From an uncultured Pelagibacteraceae bacterium (GTDB lineage Bacteria > Pseudomonadota > Alphaproteobacteria > Pelagibacterales > Pelagibacteraceae): 40,138 bases of DNA. The notes below the pieces were generated by a model. It ran no database searches and was not told where the DNA came from. It worked only from the letters and a program-made list of their open reading frames with translations. Location: positions 1-40,138 of the forward strand of contig CACJBA010000010.1 in the NCBI GenBank assembly GCA_902591535.1, written 5' to 3'. A program made the position numbers and the translations under genes. Below are positions 18,950 to 27,652 of the stretch, one piece after another (position 1 is the first letter of the stretch; each line of letters begins with the position of its first letter).

Positions 18950-19978
18950 TTAATACTCTTTTGACACTATAATTGTGTTATTTGCCTTCCTTATTACACA
19001 ATTTCCTAATGTAATTTTAAAAAAAGCATTTTTTCTAATTAGCTCAACTGTATTCTCAATTTTTTTACCTCTTACTGGATAGTATTTCCCACCAACAATT
19101 TTAATTATTTCTGTCAGTGATCTAAATAGTATCTCCTCAGGTTGATTGAAAAATTCTTTATTTAGAAAAATTGAGTTTTTCCGTTTAAAAATAATTGAAT
19201 TTTCAGTTATATTCTTTTCAGTAGAAAATTTAATAGCTTCATTGGCAAATTTTAGATTTCTAATTGTTAAATTAAATTTATCATCATTTAGACCTTCTAA
19301 TTTTAATGTTTTAATTAAATTTCTAATTTTTACTCTTTTGAAATTTTCATTTTCATTTGAAGGATCCTCAACATAAGTATCAAAAACTTTTTTTGAAACA
19401 TAAACCAAATCTTGTTTAGTAAATTTCATTAATGGTCTTATTAAATTTTTTTTTTTAAACTCTGATTTTTCATCAAAAGATAACATACCTTTTAAACCGC
19501 TACCTCTTAACATTCTGATAAAAAAATTTTCAATTAAATCATCTCTATGATGTCCTAATAAAATATAATTTATCTTTAATTTTGCAGATTGTTTATTTAA
19601 AAGAGCGTATCTTTTTGTTCTAGCGATTGATTGAATATTATTTTTTGGTTTTTTACCATTCCATTTTAAAATATTTAATTTAATTGATAATTTTTTTAGA
19701 AGTTTTTTTACAAAGCTTGCTTCCTCTGAGGAATTATTTCTTAACTTATGATCAACAAGAAAATAGTAAACTTTAATAGATTTTTTAATTGAATAAATCT
19801 TAGTTAAAAAAGATAAAGCTAAACTATCTGGACCCCCTGATACGGCAACAATAAAATTATGATTTAAATCAAGGTTTTTTTCAAATTTTTTATAAATCTG
19901 AAGAATTTTTTTATCTTTTAATTTATCAATTAAGAACTTATGAGTCTTTTTTGATGCATTCAAATTTTTTAGACTCAT
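18950..19978 (-). CDS. tilS: tRNA(Ile)-lysidine synthase
   Basis: Attaches lysine to C34 of tRNA-Ile(CAU) so that it reads AUA, an essential step. The PP-loop ATPase motif SGGPDS is at 47-52 within IVAVSGGPDSLALSFL; FLVDHKLRNNSSEEA and LLGHHRDDLIENFFIRMLRGSGLKG follow. Length 342 fits the shorter forms; the C-terminal region is reduced compared with E. coli (432). The ATG at 19978 overlaps the cpoB 3' end by 41 bases and no later in-frame ATG precedes the PP-loop, so I keep it. The very high AUA use in this genome makes TilS heavily needed. Confidence 0.93.
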   Translation of the reverse strand: MSLKNLNASKKTHKFLIDKLKDKKILQIYKKFEKNLDLNHNFIVAVSGGPDSLALSFLTKIYSIKKSIKVYYFLVDHKLRNNSSEEASFVKKLLKKLSIKLNILKWNGKKPKNNIQSIARTKRYALLNKQSAKLKINYILLGHHRDDLIENFFIRMLRGSGLKGMLSFDEKSEFKKKNLIRPLMKFTKQDLVYVSKKVFDTYVEDPSNENENFKRVKIRNLIKTLKLEGLNDDKFNLTIRNLKFANEAIKFSTEKNITENSIIFKRKNSIFLNKEFFNQPEEILFRSLTEIIKIVGGKYYPVRGKKIENTVELIRKNAFFKITLGNCVIRKANNTIIVSKEY

Positions 19979-20954
19979 ATTCTGCTTTTAATAATACTGA
20001 CTTTTCGGCGTTAGGATATTGTAAACTTACACCATTTATCATTTTGCATCCTTGATCTTTTTCGCCAATTTGAACCATCGATACTCCTAGCCTTAATAAA
20101 TTATCTGGTGCTTTTTTTCCTTTTGGATATTTTTGATATCCTTCAAGGTAAGCTGATGCAGCATCAGTATAAAGTTGTCTTATTCTAAATGTTTCTGCGT
20201 ACCAAAATTGTGCACTGCCTGCTAGCTCATGATCTGAGTTAGTAGTAACAAATTCTCTGAAAGCTTTTTCAGCCGTAGCATAATCTCCAACTTTTAAAAA
20301 ACTTGTAGCAAATTCATATTGTTTTTCAATCGTTATATCCTGAGGTAATATTTTTTCCTCTGCCTCAAATTTTTCCATAACAACTGAAGCTGTAGATTCA
20401 ACTGACTCAATTTTTTGTGAAGTTTCTGAGGTTTCAGAATCTTTATAAGTAATTGTACCTAATAACTGAGGCTCAGAACTTCCCGGTAATATTTTATTTT
20501 CTTTAACCTTTGGCTTTAAACTTAGTTGATTACTTTCATTAGATTTATTATTAGAATTAATTGCAACCAATTCTGTATCAATTTCTTCAAATCTTATTTG
20601 ATTATCAGCTTGAATTTTCGTTAATCTATTTGACAGCTTATCTAATTTAAAATTAATTTCTTCAAACTTATTGGTTAATTCTCTAAATTGATCTTCTACC
20701 TCAGACAATTTAAGTAAATGCCTAGTCAATACATCTTCAGAATTTAAATCTATACTTGAACTTGTGTCGCTATTTGTTGTTTTTTTTATTTCAATTGATC
20801 CAGAATAAACTGCTCTTTCAAGAGTTTTGAGATCATTTTTAATTATTTCTAAAGTTTCATATATGTTGTGACTGTCTGCATTAGAAACATTTAAAAATAT
20901 AAAATTTAATATAAAAAATAATTTTAGGAAAATTAATTTAAACAAAAGTCTCAT
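19938..20954 (-). CDS. cpoB: Cell division coordinator CpoB (YbgF), periplasmic
   Basis: Periplasmic partner of TolA that links outer-membrane constriction with peptidoglycan synthesis. A signal peptide is visible: hydrophobic LIFLKLFFILNFIFLNV, cleavage probably after SNA near residue 27. A coiled coil with regular heptads follows (about residues 75-130, KLSEVEDQFRELTNKFEEI and neighbours), as in other CpoB proteins, then a low-complexity linker and C-terminal TPR repeats from about residue 215 (QYEFATSFLKVGDYATAEKAF). Length 338. Upstream is pal, but a strong terminator at 20986-21023 separates them, so cpoB expression should be lower or driven separately. It overlaps tilS by 41 bases. Confidence 0.88.
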   Translation of the reverse strand: MRLLFKLIFLKLFFILNFIFLNVSNADSHNIYETLEIIKNDLKTLERAVYSGSIEIKKTTNSDTSSSIDLNSEDVLTRHLLKLSEVEDQFRELTNKFEEINFKLDKLSNRLTKIQADNQIRFEEIDTELVAINSNNKSNESNQLSLKPKVKENKILPGSSEPQLLGTITYKDSETSETSQKIESVESTASVVMEKFEAEEKILPQDITIEKQYEFATSFLKVGDYATAEKAFREFVTTNSDHELAGSAQFWYAETFRIRQLYTDAASAYLEGYQKYPKGKKAPDNLLRLGVSMVQIGEKDQGCKMINGVSLQYPNAEKSVLLKAEYESKKFECIKKDS

Positions 20955-20985
20955 TAATATATGAGTTTATGATTATAAAAATGGC

Positions 20986-21023
20986 AAAAAAAAGACCCTA
21001 AGACTAATATATACTTAGGGTCT
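20986..21023 (-). terminator. Rho-independent terminator after pal
   Basis: A perfect 10-base inverted repeat, AGACCCTAAG (20993-21002) and CTTAGGGTCT (21014-21023), with an 11-base loop. On the minus strand the hairpin is followed directly by a run of 8 T (20993-20986, the first T closing the stem). It lies 11 bases after the pal stop and 31 bases before the cpoB start. It is the only textbook intrinsic terminator I found in the window. Confidence 0.9.
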
Positions 21024-21034
21024 CTAAATTTTTG

Positions 21035-21592
21035 CTAGTTTGCTTTAACAGTAACTGATCTTCTGTTTTTTGACCAGGCTAACGGAGTTGATCCAGCGTC
21101 AACTGGTCTTTCTTTTCCGTAACTTAAAACTGTTATTCTGTCAGAAGAAATACCATAAGTCATCAAATAATCTTTAGCTGCATTAGCTCTTCTTTCTCCT
21201 AGCGCTAAGTTATATTCTCTAGTACCTCTTTCGTCTGCATGTCCTTCAACTACAATAGTTACATCAGGATTTTTTCTTAACCAAGCTGCTTGTGCTCTTA
21301 AAGTTTCTCTTGAAGCAGTAGTTAAAATCGACTCATTTGTTGCAAAGAATACTCTATCTTTTACACCTTCAGCAAGATAACCAACAGAGTCTGTTCCTGT
21401 ATAAACATCGCCTTGCATTTGTCCTGCAATTGGTTCAATAGGATCGGCCTTTTCAGTTTCTGTTTTAGCTTCTGTTGTAGATGCTGACGTAGTTGTCTGA
21501 GTTTCAACTTCTTTCTTAGTTGCGCAAGCGGTTAAAACTATGCACGCCATTAACACTAAAAGTGTATTTTTAAAAATTTTGCTTAATCTCAT
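21035..21592 (-). CDS. pal: Peptidoglycan-associated lipoprotein Pal
   Basis: Outer-membrane lipoprotein binding peptidoglycan and TolB. The start is set to the ATG at 21592 because AAGGAG (21605-21600) lies at the right distance; an in-frame ATG at 21619 would add 9 residues and include that site in the coding sequence. From this start the signal peptide MRLSKIFKNTLLVLMACIVL ends in the lipobox LTAC with Cys23 as the acylated residue. A Thr/Glu-rich linker precedes the OmpA-like domain: VFFATNESILT, VEGHADERGTREYNLALGERRA (meso-DAP-binding region) and YGKERP. Length 185. It has its own candidate promoter and terminator, fitting a high-abundance structural lipoprotein. Confidence 0.95.
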   Translation of the reverse strand: MRLSKIFKNTLLVLMACIVLTACATKKEVETQTTTSASTTEAKTETEKADPIEPIAGQMQGDVYTGTDSVGYLAEGVKDRVFFATNESILTTASRETLRAQAAWLRKNPDVTIVVEGHADERGTREYNLALGERRANAAKDYLMTYGISSDRITVLSYGKERPVDAGSTPLAWSKNRRSVTVKAN

Positions 21593-21639
21593 TAAAATGC
21601 TCCTTGCTGCTAATTTCAATTAATTCAGTTTTTCACAAC

Positions 21640-21668
21640 TAATTAGATGTTTCAAGTCAAAAAATCAA
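21640..21668 (-). promoter_or_regulatory. Candidate pal promoter
   Basis: On the minus strand TTGATT (21668-21663) and TAATTA (21645-21640) are separated by 17 bases within the 118-base tolB-pal gap. A start near 21633 would give a leader of about 40 bases containing the AAGGAG site. The boxes match 5 of 6 and 4 of 6 consensus bases, weak evidence in AT-rich DNA. Confidence 0.35.
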
Positions 21669-21710
21669 GAAATATTGTGATATTCAATCATAAGTTTATG
21701 TAATCCACAA

Positions 21711-23051
21711 TTAATTGCTCAATAAAGATGACCAGGATGGGTCAGATCCGTCTGTAGGTGTTGTTATTAATCTCTCATTATATCCTGTTAAATCTATAGA
21801 CCATAATTTAGCGGAGAAACCTTCTCCCTTTGAGTCAGTTTTAGTTTCTCGATAAAAAATCAAAACTCTTCCATTTGGAGACCACGATGGTGCTTCTTGG
21901 TAATAATTTTCTGTCAATAATCTTTCTCCACTTCCATCTGTTCTCATAACTCCAATATAAAATTTACCTTTATGTAATTTTGTAAATGCAATTAAATCTC
22001 CTCTAGGTGACCAAACAGGTGTACCATATATTCCATTGCCAAAAGAAATACGCTTCACATCACTACCATCACTTCTCATAATATAAATTTGCTGATAACC
22101 ACTTCTATCAGAGTTAAAAGTTATATATTTTCCATCCGGAGAATAAGAGGGAGAAGTATCAATCGAGGGATGATTGGTAATTTTCTCTACCAATCTATTT
22201 TCAAGATCCATGGTATAAATATCTGACTTACCATCATTTGCAAAACTCATTATTATTTTTTTTCCATCTGGGGAAAATCTTGGTGCAAAAGTCATGCCAG
22301 GAAAATCTCCTACTACTTCTTGAGTTCCTGTTTCTATATCTAACAAATAAACTCTAGGCATATTTTTAAAATAAGACAAATAAGTAACCATTTGACTGGT
22401 TGGATTAAATCTAGGAGTAAGAACCAACTCATTGCCCAAAGTTAGAAATTTATTATTAAATCCATCCTGGTCCATTATTGCCAGTTTCTTTATTCTTTGA
22501 GTTTTTGGGCCTTCCTCAGCTACATAAATTATTCTTGTATCAAAATATCCTTTTTCTCCTGTCAACCTCTCATAAATTTTGTCTGATATAATATGACCTA
22601 CTCTTCGCCAATTGGTTGGTACTGTGGTAAAAGCTAATGCCATCATTTCTTTAGCAGCAAGAACATCCCACAATCTAAACTCTACTCTTAATTTATCTTC
22701 TGTGTAATTTACTTTTCCAGTAATTAAAGCTTGTGCTTTAATTAAATTCCAATCCTCAAATCTAGGTTTTAAATGAGCAATATCGGGAGCCTGTAAAAAT
22801 GCATTTTTATCCAGAGGATTAAATATTCCTGAAGTTCGTAAATTATTTTCTACTATCTGAGAAATTTCAGATCCAATATTATCTTTTAAAAGTATTTCCT
22901 CAAAACTTAATCTTGATTTCTCATCTATTGATAGAGGTGATACAGCTAATGGTAAAGGATCTAAATTTCCCCTAGTTATATCAACCTCAATTAAAGCAAA
23001 AGCTTTTAAAGGTATAAAAATTAAAATTAATGAAAAAATTTTTTTTATCAT
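21711..23051 (-). CDS. tolB: Tol-Pal system protein TolB
   Basis: Periplasmic beta-propeller that shuttles between TolA and Pal. The signal peptide is [19 protein letters not shown] with cleavage after AFA (residue 19). The N-terminal alpha/beta domain (to about residue 170) includes [12 protein letters not shown]; the six-bladed propeller follows with repeated [18 protein letters not shown] and [11 protein letters not shown] strands typical of WD40-like TolB repeats. Length 446 is usual (~430). It sits 12 bases after tolA in the order tolQ-R-A-B. Confidence 0.96.
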   Translation of the reverse strand: MIKKIFSLILIFIPLKAFALIEVDITRGNLDPLPLAVSPLSIDEKSRLSFEEILLKDNIGSEISQIVENNLRTSGIFNPLDKNAFLQAPDIAHLKPRFEDWNLIKAQALITGKVNYTEDKLRVEFRLWDVLAAKEMMALAFTTVPTNWRRVGHIISDKIYERLTGEKGYFDTRIIYVAEEGPKTQRIKKLAIMDQDGFNNKFLTLGNELVLTPRFNPTSQMVTYLSYFKNMPRVYLLDIETGTQEVVGDFPGMTFAPRFSPDGKKIIMSFANDGKSDIYTMDLENRLVEKITNHPSIDTSPSYSPDGKYITFNSDRSGYQQIYIMRSDGSDVKRISFGNGIYGTPVWSPRGDLIAFTKLHKGKFYIGVMRTDGSGERLLTENYYQEAPSWSPNGRVLIFYRETKTDSKGEGFSAKLWSIDLTGYNERLITTPTDGSDPSWSSLLSN

Positions 23052-23063
23052 AAAAAATATATA

Positions 23064-23927
23064 CTAACCTTCTAACATTTCTCTTGCATCAAAATTTAAC
23101 TGTAGTTCTTTCCATCTTTCATAACCAGTGCTTGGAACTCTTAAAGGTTGACATAATTTTACCGCTCTCAAAGCACTTTCGGCTAGAACTTTATAAAAAC
23201 CTTGTCCTGGCATGTTCATTCTTGCATGATCCAATATTTCAGTTTTTGTAATTGATCCATCTGGTTTTAATTCTAACTTAATTCTTACTAATAAGTTTTC
23301 GTTATATGGTAAGCCCAATGGAATACTCCAGCAACCAAAAATTTGTGCCTTAAGAGCATCTTCTTCACTTAATGTAAGACCAGTGTTTTCAATATTTCTT
23401 ACTTGATCTTGAGAAACTTGATTATTTTTTTTTACAATCTCTGCACTCTCTTGCTCTTTTGCTTTATCAATCAACCCCTGGAGAGTACTGGTATCTACTA
23501 ACTCTTTTTTTTCAAATTCAGAAACTTGTTTTACTTTTGTATCAACTTTATCAGGATTTTGTTTTTTTTCTTCTTTAGTTTCAATTTTTTTTACAGTTTT
23601 TTCTGGGAGAGGTACAGCTTCAGGTTTTTCGTTTATTATTTTTTTATTTTTCTCATTTGAAACAACCGTTTTTGTTTTATTTTTTTTAACTTTTTTAGGC
23701 GGAGCTTGCTCAGAAACTAATTTTTTTTCTTTTTCTTTTGCTTTTTCAATTGTTTTTTTAGCTTTTGGTGCGTAGGGGATATTTGTTTTCTCTGCAATTT
23801 GAATTAGTTCAACTGAAACAATAGGGGGTATATCTAGTGGTTTTTTGGTTAAAAACGGTAAACTCATAGCTGTAATAAAAATTATGAAAACATGCAAAAC
23901 AGAAGAAATGATTATACTTCTATTCAC
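23064..23927 (-). CDS. tolA: Tol-Pal system protein TolA
   Basis: Inner-membrane-anchored protein spanning the periplasm to connect TolQR with TolB and Pal. One membrane segment near residues 4-25 (SIIISSVLHVFIIFITAMSL); a long Lys/Glu/Val-rich helical domain to about residue 190; a C-terminal domain resembling TolA-III/TonB from about 195 (AQIFGCWSIPLGLP through KLCQPLRVP), with one Cys in each of the two blocks, as in the disulfide-linked family. Length 287 is shorter than E. coli (421) mainly through a shorter rod. Five bases separate it from tolR. Confidence 0.92.
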   Translation of the reverse strand: MNRSIIISSVLHVFIIFITAMSLPFLTKKPLDIPPIVSVELIQIAEKTNIPYAPKAKKTIEKAKEKEKKLVSEQAPPKKVKKNKTKTVVSNEKNKKIINEKPEAVPLPEKTVKKIETKEEKKQNPDKVDTKVKQVSEFEKKELVDTSTLQGLIDKAKEQESAEIVKKNNQVSQDQVRNIENTGLTLSEEDALKAQIFGCWSIPLGLPYNENLLVRIKLELKPDGSITKTEILDHARMNMPGQGFYKVLAESALRAVKLCQPLRVPSTGYERWKELQLNFDAREMLEG

Positions 23928-23932
23928 TTGAA

Positions 23933-24349
23933 TTACCTTTGTTTAAGAGGTTCTGATATTAAAGCTACTTTTGTAAACCCTGATCCAGAGAGAAGGCCCA
24001 TAATTTCAAGAACTCTTCCATAATTTATTGTTTTATCACCTCTTACATATATTCTAGTATCTGTTCTGTTTTTTGATACAGCTAAAACTTTTGCAATAAT
24101 ATTATCATATTCAACTTTTGCTTCTTGTATAAATATTTCTCCTTTGGCATTAATTGATAGAGTTAAAGGTTCATTTTCTTCAGGTAAGGAATCCGCTGAA
24201 CTTTCTGGTAAATCAACCTGGACACCTACAGTTAGTAATGGTGCAGTTACCATGAAAATAATTAATAAAACCAACATCACATCAACAAAAGGAGTAACAT
24301 TAATTTCACTCATTGGTTCTTTTGAGGAACGATTTAATTTAAAAGCCAT
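23933..24349 (-). CDS. tolR: Tol-Pal system protein TolR (ExbD family)
   Basis: Part of the TolQR proton-driven motor in the inner membrane. The 138-residue protein begins with a cytoplasmic stretch ending SEINVTPFVDVMLVLLIIFM; the Asp in FVDVMLVLL (Asp23) is the proton-path residue conserved in TolR, ExbD and MotB. A periplasmic domain follows (VDLPESSAD..., VALISEP at the end). Its ATG is adjacent to the tolQ stop with no gap, so Q and R are co-translated. Confidence 0.96.
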   Translation of the reverse strand: MAFKLNRSSKEPMSEINVTPFVDVMLVLLIIFMVTAPLLTVGVQVDLPESSADSLPEENEPLTLSINAKGEIFIQEAKVEYDNIIAKVLAVSKNRTDTRIYVRGDKTINYGRVLEIMGLLSGSGFTKVALISEPLKQR

Positions 24350-25024
24350 TTAAATTATGGTTAAAAATCTTTTTGAAAAGTTTTCTAATTTTTCAGAATA
24401 CTTTTTTGAGTCATTATTAAATTTATTATACGCAACTACAGCAGGTATAGCTGCTAGTAGTCCTAAAGCAGTTGCAAACAATGCCTCTGCAATACCTGGG
24501 GCAACTATAGCTAGACTTGTATTTCGCGAAATTGCAATTGATTGAAAAGAATTCATAATACCCCAAACTGTACCAAATAGACCAATAAATGGAGCTGTAG
24601 ATCCTACTGTTGCTAAAAATGTAAAACCTTTTTCAATCTTTGTCATTTGTCTTTCAATTCCAGCTTCTAATGACGCGCTCATTCTTTCACTTAGGTTTAC
24701 TCTCGATTTTTTTTTTAACAAACCTTCCATTGCATCCTGGAAGACTAATGACATAGGGTCCTCAAGTTTATTTGGTAAACTATTATAAAATGTTTCTGCG
24801 GACTTAGAGTTCCAAAATTTCTCCTCAAATTCTTCAGAAGTTTTGTTTATTTTTTTAAACAGTTTAAATTTATCAAATATAATAGCCCAAGAATAAACTG
24901 AGCACAGAATTAGTATAATCATTACAGATTTAACAACTATATCGGCCCTTAAGAATAAACTAAACAATGAGAAATCAGTATTTGTTCCTAACTCAACTGC
25001 TTTTGCTGCTATATCTGCTTCCAT
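24350..25024 (-). CDS. tolQ: Tol-Pal system protein TolQ (ExbB family)
   Basis: Inner-membrane proton channel subunit paired with TolR. Three membrane segments are visible near residues 31-50 (VKSVMIILILCSVYSWAIIF), 138-160 and 172-195; the conserved GSTAPFIGLFGTVWGIM motif and ALFATALGLLAAIPAVVAYN are intact. Length 224 is usual. It starts 53 bases after the RuvC-like gene. The ybgC thioesterase gene that often precedes tolQ is absent here. Confidence 0.96.
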   Translation of the reverse strand: MEADIAAKAVELGTNTDFSLFSLFLRADIVVKSVMIILILCSVYSWAIIFDKFKLFKKINKTSEEFEEKFWNSKSAETFYNSLPNKLEDPMSLVFQDAMEGLLKKKSRVNLSERMSASLEAGIERQMTKIEKGFTFLATVGSTAPFIGLFGTVWGIMNSFQSIAISRNTSLAIVAPGIAEALFATALGLLAAIPAVVAYNKFNNDSKKYSEKLENFSKRFLTII

Positions 25025-25077
25025 TCTTACTCATCACACTTAAATGTGTCATGATTTTGTCTATTAATTTAAATTGA

Positions 25078-25572
25078 TTATTCTTCTTTTTGATAAGTTT
25101 CGTAGAAAAAACTAGCTATTAGGATAGCATCCGCCTTGTTATTATCTTTCTTTTTTGACAATTGTGCTGAAAAATATGGAAAAATTTCAATAGCTCTTGT
25201 TCTGCTCGCATCTTTTTCTGAATTAATAAGGTTAAAATATTTTTTCCACTTAGCAGGCCTAACATAATAAACAGGTAAACTCATTGCGCTGCATATCCCT
25301 TTTAAAATACCAAAAGATTGACCAAAATTAAACATACTAGTAACGCCTTGGCCAGGCATTGCAGAAACTTGTTCGATTACTACCTTTATATTTTTTTTAT
25401 CAAATTTATTTATTCTTTCACTAATTTCATTAAATATTTGAGCTCCATTTACTTGTCGCTTATTCTTCTTGCCATCTGTCATAGTTGGCATTTCAATTAC
25501 GTCTTTAATTATACCATTCTCAAAAAAACATATTGATCCTGAGATGCCTGGATCAATTCCAATAATCATCAT
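25078..25572 (-). CDS. ruvC: RuvC-like Holliday junction resolvase, phage-type
   Basis: RNase H-fold endonuclease of 164 residues in the position where alphaproteobacteria carry ruvC. Asp7 in IGIDPG, Glu67 in VVIEQV, and acidic residues Asp143 and Asp148 in KKDNNKADAILIA match the RuvC catalytic layout. The middle part (QVSAMPGQGVTSMFNFGQSFG, then PVYYVRPAKWKK and EKDASRTRAIEIFP) is not like E. coli RuvC; I recognise it from RuvC-like proteins common in phages. The gene shares one base with the yebC stop. The usual downstream ruvA and ruvB are not present: tolQ begins 53 bases later. Resolvase activity is inferred; ruvC is used as a symbol by position and fold. Confidence 0.8.
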   Translation of the reverse strand: MMIIGIDPGISGSICFFENGIIKDVIEMPTMTDGKKNKRQVNGAQIFNEISERINKFDKKNIKVVIEQVSAMPGQGVTSMFNFGQSFGILKGICSAMSLPVYYVRPAKWKKYFNLINSEKDASRTRAIEIFPYFSAQLSKKKDNNKADAILIASFFYETYQKEE

Positions 25573-26297
25573 TAAATACCACCCAAATGAACATTTGAAT
25601 AAACGTTCTGTACATCGTCATCTTCCTCAAGAGTTTCTAAAAAATCTACAACACTATCTTTATTATCTTTATTTACTTCAACACTATTTAAAGGGACCCA
25701 TTCAATTTCTGTAGAAATAAAATTCACAATAATTTTCTCTAAATTTTTTTTAACATTATAAATCTCACTCATTTGACACTGGACTTCATGATAATCCTCA
25801 TAAGACAAACATTCATCAGCTCCGGATTCTATCGCTAAATCTAAAATTTTTTCATCAGATATCTCTTTTTTATCAATTTTAATTATACCCAATTGTTGAA
25901 AATTATGAGAGGCAGAACCTTGGGTTCCCAGGCTCCCACCACTCTTTTGAAAAATAGTTCTAATATTTGATGCGGTCCTATTTTTGTTGTCTGTTAAAGT
26001 TTCAACTATAACAGCAATCTTTTCTGGTCCAAATCCCTCGTATCTTAAATTTTCAAAATTTGCTCCTGTAGCTGCAGAAGATTTATCTATTGCTCTTTCA
26101 ATATTATCTTTGGGCATATTTGCAGATCTAGCAGCCTGTACTGCAGATCTTAGTCTAGGGTTCATTGTTGGATCTTTGTCACCAAGTTTTGCCGCAACAG
26201 TAATCTCTTTAGATAATTTTGAAAATATTTTTGATCTTTGCTTATCAGCCTTACCTTTTTTATGTTTTATTCCTGCCCAATGCGAATGTCCTGCCAT
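25572..26297 (-). CDS. yebC: YebC/PmpR-family regulatory or translation-associated protein
   Basis: Conserved 241-residue bacterial and mitochondrial family, studied as a DNA-binding regulator (PmpR), as TACO1 in mitochondria, and more recently as a factor helping ribosomes through difficult sequences. Signatures: MAGHSHWAGIKHKKGKADK at the start, FSKLSKEITVAAKLG, NPRLRSAVQAARSANMPKDNI, and YEGFGPEKIAVIVE near residues 84-97. Length is canonical. It lies directly before the ruvC position, as in many proteobacteria, and 5 bases after the YmdB-type gene. Its exact job in this organism cannot be read from the sequence. Confidence 0.95.
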   Translation of the reverse strand: MAGHSHWAGIKHKKGKADKQRSKIFSKLSKEITVAAKLGDKDPTMNPRLRSAVQAARSANMPKDNIERAIDKSSAATGANFENLRYEGFGPEKIAVIVETLTDNKNRTASNIRTIFQKSGGSLGTQGSASHNFQQLGIIKIDKKEISDEKILDLAIESGADECLSYEDYHEVQCQMSEIYNVKKNLEKIIVNFISTEIEWVPLNSVEVNKDNKDSVVDFLETLEEDDDVQNVYSNVHLGGI

Positions 26298-26302
26298 GAT
26301 CT

Positions 26303-27106
26303 TTAAATATTTTTTAGTTGATCTCCGTATACATAGCTTTTGATGTCTATTGCTAAACCTGTTTTTATATCACAATCTACTATAACACCACACAAAGTAG
26401 CATCTCCATTAGCGGGAAAGTGTTTCACTGAATTCTTTTTTAAAAATCTATTCAAGGAATTTTCTTTATTCATTCCAATCACTGAATCATAATCCCCACA
26501 CATACCTGCATCGGTTTGATATCCAGTGCCATTATTAAGTATTCTGGCATCATTTGTTGGAATATGAGTATGGGTTCCAACCACGAGAGTTGCCTTTCCA
26601 TCAAATAGATGTCCTATAGCATTTTTTTCGCTAGTAATTTCACCATGGAAATCAACTACAAGTAAATCAAAATCCTTTTTCATTTCATTTTCTTTTAAAA
26701 ATTTTTGAGAAGCTTCAAAAACATCTTCACACTTTTTCATAAAAACGTTGCCCATCAAATTAAGAACTCCAATTTTTATATCATTCTTTGTTTTGTAAAT
26801 CCGAAATCCTTTTCCTGGTGCAGGTTCAAATAAATTTTTAGGTCTTAATAATCTTTCCTCTTTATCAATAAATTCCATAATTTCTTTTTGATCCCAAACA
26901 TGATTGCCAGTTGTGATAACATCAACTCCACAATTAAAAAAATCCTTGCATATTTCTTTAGTTAGCCCCACACCTTGAACTGCTGCATTTTCACCGTTTA
27001 CTATTACAAAATCGATTTTGTTTTTATCAATTTCATTTAATAAATTACTTGTTAATTTAGAACATCCTGAAATTCCAACAACATCTCCTAAAAATAAAAT
27101 TCTCAT
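26303..27106 (-). CDS. YmdB-type metallophosphoesterase (TIGR00282 family)
   Basis: Binuclear metal phosphoesterase related to Bacillus YmdB, which hydrolyses 2',3'-cyclic AMP. Metal ligands are visible in order: GDVVG (Asp8), NGENAAVQGVG, TTGNHVWD, VDFHGEITSEK and GTHTHIPTND. Length 267 is usual for the family. The start overlaps the 5-FCL stop by 4 bases. In alphaproteobacteria this gene commonly lies between the 5-formyl-THF cyclo-ligase gene and yebC, as here. Substrate in this organism is unknown. Confidence 0.88.
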   Translation of the reverse strand: MRILFLGDVVGISGCSKLTSNLLNEIDKNKIDFVIVNGENAAVQGVGLTKEICKDFFNCGVDVITTGNHVWDQKEIMEFIDKEERLLRPKNLFEPAPGKGFRIYKTKNDIKIGVLNLMGNVFMKKCEDVFEASQKFLKENEMKKDFDLLVVDFHGEITSEKNAIGHLFDGKATLVVGTHTHIPTNDARILNNGTGYQTDAGMCGDYDSVIGMNKENSLNRFLKKNSVKHFPANGDATLCGVIVDCDIKTGLAIDIKSYVYGDQLKNI

Positions 27107-27648
27107 TGTATAATTTTTTTCTCCGTTATTATTAAATCAAGTTTCTTATCATGATTATTGATAGGTATTTTTTTTATCTCCTGGTATGAAAATCCTAATC
27201 CAATTTTAAATATTTTTTTAATTTTAGATACTTTTTCTAAATAACGATCATAAAATCCTCCACCATAACCTAATCTATTCAAATCATCATCATAAGCTAC
27301 TAAAGGAACAAATATTATATCTGGGTAAATTTTCTTTCCTAAAGTTGGCTCAGCAATTCCATACTTATTAATTTTTAAAGGATCTTTATTTGTCCATTCA
27401 AAAAAATCCATTTGGTTATTTTCTCTAATTATTGGTAGGGAAATATTTGCCTTTTTGTTTCTTAAAAAATAAAGCATATCCAAATCATCAATCTCATGAT
27501 TACAAGGGTAATACCCTCCTACATTTTTGAAATTAATTTTATTTTTTTTTAAAAATCGATAAATTTTAACAGGATCTAGACTAAGTTTTTTATTCGAATT
27601 TTTTTTTCTAAGATTTAAAATTTTACTTCTTAGCTTAGATTTACTCAC
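27103..27648 (-). CDS. 5-formyltetrahydrofolate cyclo-ligase
   Basis: ATP-dependent conversion of 5-formyl-THF to 5,10-methenyl-THF, returning a stored folate to one-carbon metabolism. The C-terminal signature GYGGGFYDRYL is intact (near 128-138), preceded by DIIFVPLVAYDDDLNRLG; an N-terminal KSKLRSKILNLRKK stretch corresponds to the ATP-binding basic region. Length 181 is usual. It lies 4 bases after zapA. In many bacteria a 6S RNA gene sits between zapA and this gene; here there is no space for it. Confidence 0.9.
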   Translation of the reverse strand: MSKSKLRSKILNLRKKNSNKKLSLDPVKIYRFLKKNKINFKNVGGYYPCNHEIDDLDMLYFLRNKKANISLPIIRENNQMDFFEWTNKDPLKINKYGIAEPTLGKKIYPDIIFVPLVAYDDDLNRLGYGGGFYDRYLEKVSKIKKIFKIGLGFSYQEIKKIPINNHDKKLDLIITEKKIIQ

Positions 27649-27652
27649 AGAT

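Noticed and set aside
25984..26343. 119-codon open frame on the plus strand over yebC
   Set aside because: Antisense to a strongly conserved YebC protein, so treated as a shadow frame.
27649..27652. 6S RNA gene expected between zapA and the 5-FCL gene
   Set aside because: Only 4 bases separate the two genes, so there is no room; the RNA, if present, is elsewhere.
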